The notes: generated by a model from the sequence alone, not told the origin. DNA of 64,000 nucleotides from Streptoverticillium olivoreticuli subsp. olivoreticuli (GCF_003391135.1 NZ_CP031455.1:8707501-8771500); one strand, 5' to 3'. Counted from the stretch's first letter, positions 25,697-35,024 are shown. Program-made: numbers and translations.

Positions 25697-28375
25697 TCAG
25701 TGGGTGGCGACGAACGGTGCGTCGGCGAAGAGATGGCCGACTGTGTCGGCGAACGGCCTCAGATCCTGGTCAGCTCCGGGTTCCAGGCCCCAGCGGGTGA
25801 GTTCGTCGAAGAGCGCGGTACGGGCCTGGGCGGTGGTCGCGGTGGCGATGCTGTCGCGGATGAGACCGATCGCCGTAGCCGGGGCGGTGGGAGGTGGCAC
25901 GATGGCCCGATCCTTGTCGGTGCCGAGCGGGACGGCTCCACCCGGGAGTTCTGCGCTCTCCAGAACTGCGGCTTTGATATGGAGAGATGTGCCGGCGTGC
26001 GGAGCTGGTACGACGATGCGGACACCCGTGATCTGGTCGGGAACGAGCTGGCCGTCGGCAGTAGGGACTTGGTCTGCAGGGTGAGAGGCACCCCACAGGG
26101 CACTGGGCACCGCCGTGGTCAGGGGAGTGACGGTCCACTTCTCCTGGACGGGGTCGAAGTCGTGCCGTTCGTTGCCGGCGCCGTGCTTGGTGAAGACGAC
26201 ACTGTGCCGGGACGTGAGGTTCTGGGCCTGCGGGCCCATGGGGCGGATGTTCAGCCCGGAGCGGGTCCGGTCGGGGGCGAGGGGTTCCTTGCCCACCACC
26301 AGTTGTGATGCGGGGATGACGGTGCGGGTCTCCAAGGCAAAGCCGTGGCTGGAGACGGCCCAGGCAGCGGTCGGGTCCTGCTCCGGGGGGTGGGCGTCGA
26401 TGGGGGCGGGTGGCGGCGGCAGGAGACCGCCGGCCGGGAACAGCTGCACGGCCTGTGCACGGTCGGGCAGCAGGCCGGTGAACTGTTCCCAGTCCAGGAC
26501 TGGATCGGGTACGGAGGCATGCTCGCCGAAGCTGACGGTCAGTCCGATGCCCAGTACGTGAACGGTGACCTCGCCGCCAGTGGGCGGCCCCCACAGATGT
26601 ATGTCGGCACCGACCTCCACGGTCCAGGTGCCAAAGATGTGGGTGTTGAGCGAAGCTCCCAGCGAGATGCCGGTGCTGAGGTCGAAGTGGAACGGCTTCC
26701 ATTGGACCAGTGCATCGAAGTGGGCGGTCAGCCAGGCCCGCACATCCCCGCTGTGGTACCGGACATCCAGACCGCCGCCGACCATGAAGGCCGAGGGGGT
26801 CAGGGCCAGATAGGAGCCGCCCTTGATGCTGACCGCGTCGCTGACATCCCAGTTGATGCCGATACGCGGCGGGTTGGGGTAGTGAGCCGGCGGCTTGAAC
26901 TGCGGGTGGTAGCCCCCCGCAGTGAGAACGAAATCACCAGGGTGTTCACTGCCGTCGAACCAGCAGTGGAAGGCGAACCCTCCTGTGAGGTGGCAGGCCG
27001 GGTCCAGGAGGAATGACCGGGGGGTGAGCAGTGCGTCGATGGCCAGCATGGCCTTCTCGGTGGTGTAGACGGCCTCCAGCTCGAGTTCGACGTTGGCGTA
27101 CTTGGTGTCGGATTCGGGCGGAAGTGAGGCTTCGGCCCGGCCGAGCAGGCTGATCGCGAAACCGGAGCCGAACTCCACCATCAGCAGGGCCCGGGCATGG
27201 ACGAGCTTGCATACCTCGAATGCCACACCTGCCGCGATCCAGACTTCCCCGTCCGCAGGTGCCACCCAGGCGTTGTCACCACTGGTCAGGCTGTTGAGCT
27301 TGGCCAGCAGATCGTCTTTGTGGGCGTTGGCGTCGCTCGGGGCGGGAGCAGAGGCGGAACCGCTGAGTCCCGCTACGAACGGGAAGTCGGCCACTTCCTC
27401 CAGAGTGGGGATACGGACACGGCTGTTGTAGCCGAAGCCGCCCATTAACCCGGTGATGATGATGGGCGGCGGGCCAGGGATCTGGCCGCCGAGCTCGCCG
27501 AAGAGGAACAGTGACGGCTGGCCGCCGATCTTGCGCAGATAGGCGCCGATGGCACCGAAGCTGAATTTGGAGGCCTTGACTACCAACAGCCCGGAGATTT
27601 CCAGGTCATATCCAACTGGCGGGTCTCCCTTGAGGAATGCACCGCCGATCTCCAATGGAGGGGAGGAGTAGTCGATGCTCAGTCCCGAGAGCTTGCCTTC
27701 GATGTCAAATTCGCCATGGACGAGCTTGTCCAGGCGTACGCCCAGCCCCAGGCCGTCGACGCCAATGGCCAGCGGTCCGGCTTTCATCGTCGCGTCGAGG
27801 AGAACAGACAGCTCTTGATCGTGGTAGCCGGCGCCGAGCCGACGTACTGTCAGCGGGCCGAGCGTCTTGTTGACATTCAGCCATGTTGCCGCAGATGCCG
27901 CTGGTGCGGTGCCCGAGGTGTTCGGTGCGGCGTGCAGCAGTGTTCTCCTGGTCTTGTCGGGGAAAGCCACCTCTGACGAGCCACTCGTCGTGCCCTTCGG
28001 GCCGGACCCACCGGCATGGAGATGGAAGGTGTGCGGCGCCATGGACGGCACTGCGCAGGTGAGGTCGAGTGAAAAGCCTTTGTTTATTTTTCCTGACGGC
28101 AGTGCAGAGGCGCCGGATCCGAATTGACGTAACTGATCGTTGATCTTCTCTACCGAATCATCCCCCAGGTCAGCAGAGGCGAAGATGCCACGAAGCTGGG
28201 AGAAGTTCACGTTCATCGAGTCCGGAATCTCATGACCGACCAGTGGCAGCTTGGCAAGGGAGAATCCGGACTCCGATTCGACGGCAAGTAGATAGGATCG
28301 ACCTCCGGCCCCTTCCTTTTTTGAGCCTTTGACGACATCTTGCGGTTGGGTATTTGGGAGAGGTGACGGCTTCAT
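25697..28375 (-). CDS. DUF6603-type beta-repeat protein, module B (892 aa)
   Basis: This is the paralogue of the 898-aa module A protein and first gene of module B. The central and C-terminal regions are strongly conserved (WLNVNKTLGPLTVRRLGAGY, AIGVDGLGLGVRLDKL, FGELGGQIPGPPPI, LTPRSFLLDPACHLTGGFA, SIKGGSYLALTPSAFMVGGG), while the first ~150 residues and the last ~200 vary. The start ATG at 28375 has only a weak upstream purine stretch. No signal peptide or catalytic site was recognised. DUF6603 is a family label based on my recognition of the repeat text; its biochemical function is not known to me. Confidence 0.7.
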   Translation of the reverse strand: MKPSPLPNTQPQDVVKGSKKEGAGGRSYLLAVESESGFSLAKLPLVGHEIPDSMNVNFSQLRGIFASADLGDDSVEKINDQLRQFGSGASALPSGKINKGFSLDLTCAVPSMAPHTFHLHAGGSGPKGTTSGSSEVAFPDKTRRTLLHAAPNTSGTAPAASAATWLNVNKTLGPLTVRRLGAGYHDQELSVLLDATMKAGPLAIGVDGLGLGVRLDKLVHGEFDIEGKLSGLSIDYSSPPLEIGGAFLKGDPPVGYDLEISGLLVVKASKFSFGAIGAYLRKIGGQPSLFLFGELGGQIPGPPPIIITGLMGGFGYNSRVRIPTLEEVADFPFVAGLSGSASAPAPSDANAHKDDLLAKLNSLTSGDNAWVAPADGEVWIAAGVAFEVCKLVHARALLMVEFGSGFAISLLGRAEASLPPESDTKYANVELELEAVYTTEKAMLAIDALLTPRSFLLDPACHLTGGFAFHCWFDGSEHPGDFVLTAGGYHPQFKPPAHYPNPPRIGINWDVSDAVSIKGGSYLALTPSAFMVGGGLDVRYHSGDVRAWLTAHFDALVQWKPFHFDLSTGISLGASLNTHIFGTWTVEVGADIHLWGPPTGGEVTVHVLGIGLTVSFGEHASVPDPVLDWEQFTGLLPDRAQAVQLFPAGGLLPPPPAPIDAHPPEQDPTAAWAVSSHGFALETRTVIPASQLVVGKEPLAPDRTRSGLNIRPMGPQAQNLTSRHSVVFTKHGAGNERHDFDPVQEKWTVTPLTTAVPSALWGASHPADQVPTADGQLVPDQITGVRIVVPAPHAGTSLHIKAAVLESAELPGGAVPLGTDKDRAIVPPPTAPATAIGLIRDSIATATTAQARTALFDELTRWGLEPGADQDLRPFADTVGHLFADAPFVATH

Positions 28376-28705
28376 GAGGGGTCCCTACTCTGTTGAGGGC
28401 GGACAAGAAGGAGAATCCTTTGGCCTGAAGTCTCGCCACATGCACCGCCAAAAGGAACATCAGCCCGTCGCTGGCCACTTGCAGCAATGAACTGTCAGCA
28501 TTGAAGCCGGATCCTCAGAGCGAACGAAGGCGACGAGGCCCATCACCCTGAGGGGCATCGTGTTCTACAGGCAGACGTTGAAGGTCTATCTCACGCAACA
28601 ATTCGCAACTTCCCACATTCGGCAGGGACTTCGCATGGAGGGCGTAACCTACTGCCGAATGAAGTCGCTTCTGATTGCATCAGAATCCGATGTAACGAGT
28701 CCCGG
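28376..28705. other. Upstream region of module B; no gene seen
   Basis: This stretch is less GC-rich than its surroundings and should contain the promoter of the module B genes, which read leftward from 28375. No convincing -10/-35 pair, operator or small gene could be picked out. Short open frames on either strand show no recognisable pattern. Confidence 0.4.
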
Positions 28706-28825
28706 GAGATCTCTTCGCGCGACGGCACGCCCGTCATCGACCTGGCGCCGTTCTTCCAGGAGATGGGCCCCTGCGGTTCGGTTCAGCAGCCGGGCTGGCC
28801 TGGTGAGATGCTCAAGGACTATTAG
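28706..28825 (+). pseudogene. C-terminal fragment of a TrmO/TsaA-domain protein
   Basis: From 28706 the plus strand reads EISSRDGTPVIDLAPFF, then QEMGPCGSVQQPGWPGEML and KDY before a TAG at 28823-28825. The order DGTPV-DL-P followed by QP-W and a final KDY/RDY matches the end of actinobacterial TrmO-like tRNA methyltransferases (TsaA domain). Nothing upstream fits the rest of the domain, so this is a remnant left by a rearrangement at the module B boundary. Confidence 0.5.
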
Positions 28826-28962
28826 AACGACCCGACTGAACACTGACGACACCGCACAACCTGCTCGCGCCCCGAAGGCTGAACAGGTCCGAAGTACCAG
28901 GGAAGCGGAACGGCGAGAGGGTGATTGGACCAACAACCACGGATATCCGAATGGGCGCGGTT

Positions 28963-29011
28963 CCGGGTCGGGTAGCCCGGAGGTGGGATTCCCCCGGGCT
29001 ACCCGACCCGG
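28963..29011. terminator. Perfect 18-bp inverted repeat, probable terminator
   Basis: CCGGGTCGGGTAGCCCGG at 28963-28980 is followed after 13 nt by its exact reverse complement at 28994-29011. The stem is almost entirely G/C and there is no T-run afterwards, which is common for actinomycete hairpin terminators. It lies downstream of the TrmO remnant on the plus strand and of the FAD-oxidase gene on the minus strand, so it could act for either. A protein-binding site is an alternative reading. Confidence 0.6.
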
Positions 29012-29250
29012 AGCTACACCCACCTGACTTTCTCCACGGCCTCGGCCGACATGCCGACGTCTGCCATCAGGTGTCACTTCCCTTTCGAAGATCCACCGTT
29101 GATCGCGAACCCCCGGCGTCCTGATGGTGACCGCGGCCCGAGTCGTCTACTGGTGACGGTCTGGGCCGCAGCGGCCCTCGCCGCACTGTGTCAGTTGGCC
29201 TGATACCGGGAGGTGTTGATGATCAGGCAAGCAGGGCAGTGACGGTACCG

Positions 29251-30624
29251 TCATAGGAACACCTTGCCAGGGTTGAAGATCCCCGTCGTGTCCAATGCGT
29301 TCTTGACGGCACGATGCAGAGCGAGCGCTTGCGGGCTTAACTCCGCGGCAAGGCCACGTCTCTTGAGTAGCCCCACACCGTGTTCCCCGGTGACCGTGCC
29401 TCCCAGCGCCAGGGCTTTGTCGATGACGCATTCCAGGGCCACGTGACCACGGGCACGCGCCGCATCGTCGCCATAGGGGACCACGATCACCGGGTGCAGG
29501 TTCCCGTCCCCCGCGTGTGCGAGTCCTGCGATGCGGACTTCGTGGCGCCTGGCGATGCCTTCAATGCACGCGAGCATGTCGGGGACCTTCATGCGGGGTA
29601 CGCACACGTCCTCGGTGAGCACCTGGCCGAGCCGTTCCAGCGCGGGGTACACCAGACGGCGTGCGGTGAACAGGGCGTCCGCCTCGGCTTGGTCGGAGGA
29701 GCGGGCGCTCCAGGTGGCGCCGGCGGCGTTGAACGAGGCGAGCACTGTAGCGGCCTCCTCATCGCCTGCCGCGCCGGGTGCGTCGCAGCGGGCCAGCAGC
29801 AGGACGTCCCCCGCTGCAGCGAGCCCCATCTGCTTCCGGGCGTCGACCGCTTCCAGGCAGAAGCGGTCGACGAGTTCGAGGGCACTGGGCACCACCCCCG
29901 CGGCAGCGATCGCGGCGACCGCCCGGCCTGCGGTGGACGCGTCGGGGAAGTAACCGACGACCGTGCGCTCCATCGGCCGGGGGCCCCGCAATCGCAGGGT
30001 GATCTCGGTGATGAGGCCAAGGGTGCCCTCGGAACCGACCATCAGGCCGGTCAGGTCGTATCCGGCAACGCCCTTGGCGCTGCGGCGGCCGAGCCGTACG
30101 ACTTCGCCAGTCCCGACGACGGCTTCCAAGCCGAGAACGTAGTCGCGCGTCACCCCGTACTTCACGCAGCACAGCCCGCCCGCGTTGGTGGCGACGTTCC
30201 CGCCGATCGTGGACCAGGGGGAGCTCGCCGGGTCCGGGGGGTACCACAGGCCGTGCTCGGCGCATACCTCGCTGAGATGGTCGTTGATGACGCCTGGCTG
30301 GACTATGGTCAAGCGTTCTTCCGGGTCGATGCGGAGTACGGCGTTCATGGCCTCGAAGGACACGACGACGCAGCCTTCGACGGCGTTGGCGCCGCCGGAC
30401 AGCCCGGTGCCCGCCCCTCGCGCCACGACCGGGACGCCGTGTGCCGCGCACCACGAGACGAGTGCGGCCACCTCCTCGGTGCACTGTGGCCGTGCCACGG
30501 CGGCAGGCAAGGTGTAGGGCGCCCGTTCCGCCTCGTCGTGCGCGTAGGAGGCCAGCACCCCCGGGTCGGACAGGATCCGGCCTTCGGGAAGTACGCCTTC
30601 GAGTTCGGCAGGAGTCGCGCTCAT
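29251..30624 (-). CDS. FAD-linked oxidase, glycolate oxidase GlcD / D-lactate dehydrogenase type
   Basis: A 457-aa flavoprotein of the usual length. The N-terminal PCMH-type FAD domain shows VPVVARGAGTGLSGGANAVE, the FAD-contact stretch PDPASSPWSTIGGNVATNAG and the strand SAKGVAGYDLTGLMVGSEGT. The C-terminal oxidase domain ends with HAGDGNLHPVI and GGTVTGEHGVGLLKR, both typical of GlcD and D-2-hydroxyacid dehydrogenases. It should oxidise a 2-hydroxy acid (glycolate, D-lactate or similar) in the cytoplasm or at the membrane. The substrate cannot be told from sequence, and no GlcE/GlcF partner is nearby. It is divergent from the KAS III gene, with a 172-bp shared upstream region holding a small palindrome. 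Confidence 0.85.
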   Translation of the reverse strand: MSATPAELEGVLPEGRILSDPGVLASYAHDEAERAPYTLPAAVARPQCTEEVAALVSWCAAHGVPVVARGAGTGLSGGANAVEGCVVVSFEAMNAVLRIDPEERLTIVQPGVINDHLSEVCAEHGLWYPPDPASSPWSTIGGNVATNAGGLCCVKYGVTRDYVLGLEAVVGTGEVVRLGRRSAKGVAGYDLTGLMVGSEGTLGLITEITLRLRGPRPMERTVVGYFPDASTAGRAVAAIAAAGVVPSALELVDRFCLEAVDARKQMGLAAAGDVLLLARCDAPGAAGDEEAATVLASFNAAGATWSARSSDQAEADALFTARRLVYPALERLGQVLTEDVCVPRMKVPDMLACIEGIARRHEVRIAGLAHAGDGNLHPVIVVPYGDDAARARGHVALECVIDKALALGGTVTGEHGVGLLKRRGLAAELSPQALALHRAVKNALDTTGIFNPGKVFL

Positions 30625-30665
30625 TGCGCCACCGTACGTGCCGTACCCAGAGGCTCAATATTGTT

Positions 30666-30685
30666 CTTTGGTACATGTCCCAAAG
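30666..30685. promoter_or_regulatory. Possible operator between glcD-like and KAS III genes
   Basis: The sequence has arms CTTTGG (30666-30671) and CCAAAG (30680-30685) separated by 8 nt, in an otherwise GC-rich divergent promoter region. GntR-type regulators often control 2-hydroxy-acid oxidase genes through short TTGG/CCAA palindromes, so a repressor site is plausible. No regulator gene is adjacent and the repeat is short. Confidence 0.3.
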
Positions 30686-30796
30686 GTCAATTGAGGGGCG
30701 GCGCAAGGACATGGAAAAGTGGCCGCCGCCGGTCAGCGGGATTCTGGAATCCCTGTTCACCGGAGTTTCTGGGAAAGTGGCCGGAGGGGGTTTCTG

Positions 30797-31756
30797 ATGG
30801 CAGCGGTAATCGCGGGACTCGGGGGCTGGCTGCCCCCGCATGTGGTGACCAACGACGATCTGTGCGCAGTCTTGGACTCCACCGACGAATGGATTCGCAC
30901 CCGCACGGGGATCAGCGAGCGACGTGTGGTCTCCGGTGGACTGTCCACCAGGGACCTGGCGGTGGAAGCTGGGGCGAGGGCGCTCAAATCTGCCGGGGGG
31001 ACAGCGGCGGACGCCGTGGTGCTGGCCACCACCTCGTTCGACTGTTTATGCCCAGCTGTGGCGCCGGAGGTTGCCTCGTTGCTGGGTCTGCGCACGGTGC
31101 CCGCCTACGACCTGACATCGGCGTGCAGCGGGTTCCTCTATGGGCTCGCCACTGCAGCCGGGCTCATCGCCGCCGAGGTTGCGGACAGTGTGCTGTTCAT
31201 CGGCGCTGAGGCGTTCACGACCCTGGTCAACCCTGAGGACCGCACGACGGCGCCGATCTTCGGGGACGGGGCGGGGGCGGTGGTGCTGCGCCGCGGCGAG
31301 GCGGACGAGCCCGGGGCGCTCGGCCCCTTCGACCTGGGCAGTGATGGCGCACTCGCCGATTTGCTGGCCGTTCCCGCCGGCGGTTCGAGGCAGCGCTCCG
31401 GTTCAGCGGGCCTCGGCCATGGCTCCGTGCCGACGGAGGACTGGTACCTACGGATGGAGGGCAGGCCACTGTACACACAGGCCGTGGAGCGGATGTCGGC
31501 CTCATCCCGTGCCGTGCTCGACCGTGTGGGGTGGACCGTCGATGACATCGAATGGTTCGTCGGCCACCAGGCCAACGTGCGGATCGTACAGGCCGTCGCC
31601 GAGGAGTTGGAACTGCCGGAGGAGCGCGTGGCGGTCAACATCGACCGCGTCGGCAATACCTTGGCAGCGTCGATCCCACTACTGCTCAACGACATCGTGC
31701 ACAGCGGCTGGCTGCGGCCGGGGCACCGCGTGCCAGGGCTTGCTCAAGTTCCGTGA
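30797..31756 (+). CDS. 3-oxoacyl-ACP synthase III-like protein, 3' end cut by an IS
   Basis: The ATG at 30797 is preceded by GGAGGGGG. The thiolase-fold enzyme shows the catalytic triad of KAS III: C110 in TSACSGFLYGL, H257 in WFVGHQANVRI and N287 in RVGNTLAASIP. The N-terminal DEWIRTRTGISERR motif is also typical. Such enzymes condense an acyl-CoA with malonyl-ACP. Family members normally end about 40 residues after the Asn with a Gly-rich strand (GFGGGxxW). Here the native text stops at RPGHRV at 31733, and the final residues are read from the ISAs1 element up to a TGA at 31754-31756. Loss of that strand probably destroys activity. It is not clear which pathway it served; the LuxC/LuxE-type genes 13 kb away are one possible partner. 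Confidence 0.75.
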   Translation: MAAVIAGLGGWLPPHVVTNDDLCAVLDSTDEWIRTRTGISERRVVSGGLSTRDLAVEAGARALKSAGGTAADAVVLATTSFDCLCPAVAPEVASLLGLRTVPAYDLTSACSGFLYGLATAAGLIAAEVADSVLFIGAEAFTTLVNPEDRTTAPIFGDGAGAVVLRRGEADEPGALGPFDLGSDGALADLLAVPAGGSRQRSGSAGLGHGSVPTEDWYLRMEGRPLYTQAVERMSASSRAVLDRVGWTVDDIEWFVGHQANVRIVQAVAEELELPEERVAVNIDRVGNTLAASIPLLLNDIVHSGWLRPGHRVPGLAQVP

Positions 31757-33111
31757 GTGGCCGGGTTTTTGGTGATGCCCGGGACGGCCAGTGCTTGTTC
31801 GGGTTCGTGGCGGATGGCGCGGGTGGTTTTGGCGATGTTGTCGGCTCCGAGGATCTTCAGGACGCCGATGGCGAGGTTACGGAAGCTGGCCATGGCGCGG
31901 GGTGCGCTGTCGGTGTGGACGGTTGAGGCGTCCTCGGCGAAGGTGACATCTCGGATGTGGTGGGAGGAATTCTCGATCCCCCAGTGCCCGCGAATCGCAG
32001 CGGCGAGGTCGGCCGGGCTGGTCTGGTGGGTATCCAGCTGGTGACCGCGAACACGCTCTCGCGGCTCTCCGTCCGGCCGGTGGGCTTGCGGCGGCGGTGG
32101 ACACGGATGGCGAGCCGGGCATGCGGGAAGGCGATCTCGCCGAGGTTGCCGGCGAGGGCGCACGTCTTGATCGACCGGGACTCGCGCCGTCCGTGGGCGG
32201 TGACGGAAGACGTGTGCTGAACCTTGATGCACGTCCAGGGAAGAGCGGCGGGCTGAGCGTACGTGGTGGGCTGGTTGGTCTTGATGACCGCGATGTAGTG
32301 GGCCTTCTTCGTCTCGACCAGCCAGGTGGTGTTGGCCTTCACCGAGTGCAGGGCGTCGAAGGTGACCACGGTGTCCGCCAGGTCGAGCGGCGCGAGCAAG
32401 GGCTTGAAGTGCCGCGTCTCGTTCGTCTTCGCGCCGATCTCGACCTGGGCGAGCGCGGCGACGGGGTGGTGCGTGACCGCGGAGAGCAGGTGACGGCGCG
32501 GCGTATCGAGGCGGGCCGAGCCCTTCAGTGCCTTGCCGTCCACGGCGATGACCCGCCGCGGACGAGTCGCCGACGCGTCCCCGCACGCCAACTTGCGGTG
32601 CTGGTCGGCCAGGTAGGCGCCCACGGCCTGGTCCAGGGCGTCGCCGTCGAGCGCCATCAGGACGCGCCCGATCGTGACCGGCTTCGGGCTGCGCCGCCAG
32701 CCGAGCAGATGACGCCGCATCCCGAGGGAAGCCAGCAGGGTGTTCGTGGCCCGCTCGCCGAACTCGGCGGTCTCGTCCAGGCTCTTCGCGCCGGACACGA
32801 CCGCGCAGGCACACACCAGCAGGACCGACACCAGCGAGTGCCAGCGGCCCCGGCGCGAGCGCGGGTCGGGCACCGATGCGAGATAAGGACGCAGGTCAGC
32901 GATCCGGTCCGCATCCAGCGGACCCAGCTTCTCCAGCACGGAAGGGATAGGGGAAGATACAACGGCAGGCACGGGACATCCTCGTGATCATCTGGCTTAG
33001 TCACCACAATGATCACGAACCCCCGTGCCCGCACTGCTACCCGCCCCTACCCGCCCCTACCCGCCCCGATCGCCAACCACCCGCGCATCCACGGAACTTG
33101 ACGGAGCCCTG
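31734..33111 (-). mobile_element. ISAs1-family insertion sequence, copy 1 (1,378 bp)
   Basis: The ends are CAGGGCTTGCTCAAGTTCCG at 31734 and, inverted, CAGGGCTCCGTCAAGTTCCG at 33111; they differ only in a short internal patch. The length is identical to copies 2 and 3 and no difference was noticed between the copies. The outside flanks (CCGCGTGC on the left, CATCACAC on the right) are not direct repeats. The element truncates the KAS III gene on one side and lies 2 bp from the stop of the PLD gene on the other. Confidence 0.9.
31745..32972 (-). pseudogene. ISAs1-family transposase, reading frame interrupted (copy 1)
   Basis: An ATG at 32972 opens a frame with the family's N-terminal block (LASVPDPRSRRGRWHSL), VIAVDGKALKGS with a catalytic Asp, and VTFDALHSVKANTTWLVE. 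About 312 codons in, after ESVFAVTS, the expected continuation (LDTHQTSPADLAAAIRGHWGIENSSHHIRDV, split here for length) is found only in the -1 frame, which runs on to the C-terminus and the end of the element. A -1 shift would restore a protein of about 409 aa. No slippery run is evident at the junction. Programmed frameshifting and a true lesion both remain possible; all three copies share it. Confidence 0.75.
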
Positions 33112-33113
33112 CA

Positions 33114-35024
33114 TCACACGAGCTTGCAAAGGCCCCTGGGAGCCAGGTCGCGAGTACACCAGCATTTGTCCGGTCCCCCACAACACGAACCGGGCCTTCC
33201 ACCGGACAGGGCATGCCTGCTCGCATATCCCCACAGCGGATTCCAATAGTTCTCGAGCAGGTCGGCCACCGCTTCTTCGCCCTCGATGACGTAGTTGAAT
33301 TCCGATAGGAACCCTGGGTACAGGTTGTCCGACCCGACCACATACACCTCGTCGTCGATCACCATCAGCTTCGCGTGATTGCCGGGTGCCGAGGGAACCG
33401 TCGTGGATGTCAATCTCAATTTAAGAAGGTCAAATCCAAAACCCTTCCCTTTCTGCGCGGCCTCATAGGCATCGCCGATCACGCCCTCCTTCGGGCGCCG
33501 CTCGCTCAGTGGCGGCTGCTTGAGCGTGGCGGTAAAACCCGCCGTGGGGAGATGCGGCCACTTGTAGGTCTTGCCCTCGACGGTGTTTCGGGATGGGACA
33601 TCCGTGTAGTAGAACGGGGCAATGAACAGTCGGCTCAAAGCTTCAAGTCGCCTGTCCTGGTCAGGATACTCGGCGTCGGTCTCCACGTCGTGCAGCATGT
33701 AGTAGCGCATCAGTGAGAATGTGCGGACCGCGCCGGATCCGAACGAATACTGGTCCCCCCCCGCACCCGCCCCGGCATCTAGTGGTGACACCACCACCTG
33801 CACGGTCAAATCCTTCTTTTCCAGCAACGCCTTCAGGATCGAGTGGCAAACGACATGGTCCTTCCAATTCTTCTTCCACGCGCTGATGAGGTCCATCTGC
33901 GACATCTTGATAGTGCGCTCCGCGCCCAGGATGAGGTCTTCCTTCATTTTCCCGGAGTCGTCCTCGTACCCCCCTTTTTCTGTCTTGGACCAGTACTTAC
34001 CCACCGACCCGTATCTGGTGGCGAGCTTATATTCGCCGAGCGCGTCGTATCCCGCGAACGTCTGTCGCACGGGGAAGACGTCTGTATCGAGGTCGCCGTC
34101 GAGCACCTGGTACTGGTCGCGGGGCACCGGGCTCGGTGAACCAGCCGACACCGCAGGGGCGACGCCTTGGTGCAATTCCACAATCTCTCGCTGACTTTTA
34201 CGGACGTTCTCGATTACATTCGGCGATTTGAGCGGGTTGGCGGGCCGGGTCTGGGTGTTGGTATGATCCTCCCATTTCGGTTTCGCGCTTTTGAGTGCCT
34301 CGAGTCGCTCGACGGCCAGCAGGTCTTTTCCGCAAGCCCACATCTTATCCAAATAGGTGTGCGCGTCCGCCGCTGCTGGCCCATGGACCACGACCGACAG
34401 GTCGTGCACGGGCGGATAGCTCAGGAACAGGTCCATGTTCAGGTTGTGCCCGCCGGCCAGTACCTCCGTGGCGTCGGCGACAATGATCTTCGAGTGGTTC
34501 CAGGTCATCCTCTCGTCGGGTGCTTCTACAACGTCCCCGAAGAGTTTCCAGTTGATGGCAGCCGCTATTCCGCCCGCCATCTGGTAGTAACGCCCCAACC
34601 AGATTTCTGGGAGGTGCGTCCAGTGTCTGCTCCGCTCTCGGACCATGCGGATGACGGCCTGCTTCAACAGCGTGTAGTTCTCAGGGGCGCCGTATTCTTT
34701 AAGCGCCGTTGGCGTCTGGCCGAACAGGAACCGGAACTGTGTGGGCGCGGGCCGGAGGATCTTCTGGCTCAGCGCGGTGTCCATGGCACCGAGAATGATG
34801 CCGGCCCAAGCCGGATCCGGGGCGTTGAGAGACGCTATGTCGCAGCGATACCGAGATTTTTGGACGACCTCCTCCAGTGCCCGCTGGAACTCGCCCTGCC
34901 GAGCCCACGACTGCTGCATGATCGCCGGGCCGAACGGCCTTCCCCAGACCCGCGGCGTGTCCATGAGCCGGATATAGTTAGGGGCTTCGTTGGGCAGATG
35001 TTTGACTTTGACGCTTTCATCCAT
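33114..35024 (-). CDS. Phospholipase D-family enzyme (636 aa), possible lipase effector
   Basis: The start ATG is preceded by GGGAGA. Two HKD motifs are present: H177-K179-D184 in WNHSKIIVADA and H550-K552-D557 in NHAKLMVIDDEVYVVGSDN. That is the full active-site set of the PLD superfamily, so phosphodiester cleavage of phospholipids is likely. About 370 residues separate the motifs, a large spacing reminiscent of PLD-type antibacterial effectors (Tle5 class) more than of small secreted Streptomyces PLDs. There is no N-terminal signal peptide. The C-terminal ~30 residues are cysteine-rich and end only 2 bp from an IS, so the native end may be altered. It follows the lipase gene on the same strand, with an ISAs1 copy now between them. 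An effector role is inferred. Confidence 0.7.
   Translation of the reverse strand: MDESVKVKHLPNEAPNYIRLMDTPRVWGRPFGPAIMQQSWARQGEFQRALEEVVQKSRYRCDIASLNAPDPAWAGIILGAMDTALSQKILRPAPTQFRFLFGQTPTALKEYGAPENYTLLKQAVIRMVRERSRHWTHLPEIWLGRYYQMAGGIAAAINWKLFGDVVEAPDERMTWNHSKIIVADATEVLAGGHNLNMDLFLSYPPVHDLSVVVHGPAAADAHTYLDKMWACGKDLLAVERLEALKSAKPKWEDHTNTQTRPANPLKSPNVIENVRKSQREIVELHQGVAPAVSAGSPSPVPRDQYQVLDGDLDTDVFPVRQTFAGYDALGEYKLATRYGSVGKYWSKTEKGGYEDDSGKMKEDLILGAERTIKMSQMDLISAWKKNWKDHVVCHSILKALLEKKDLTVQVVVSPLDAGAGAGGDQYSFGSGAVRTFSLMRYYMLHDVETDAEYPDQDRRLEALSRLFIAPFYYTDVPSRNTVEGKTYKWPHLPTAGFTATLKQPPLSERRPKEGVIGDAYEAAQKGKGFGFDLLKLRLTSTTVPSAPGNHAKLMVIDDEVYVVGSDNLYPGFLSEFNYVIEGEEAVADLLENYWNPLWGYASRHALSGGRPGSCCGGPDKCWCTRDLAPRGLCKLV

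Noticed and set aside
593-28375. Prophage tail or extracellular contractile injection system
   Set aside because: The fibre-like proteins suggest it, but no sheath, tube, baseplate, spike, tape-measure, portal, terminase or ATPase gene was recognised in the window.
32097-32987. 296-aa open frame antisense to the ISAs1 transposase, repeated in all three copies
   Set aside because: It exists only because the transposase frame is open on the other strand; composition and lack of family motifs mark it as a shadow.
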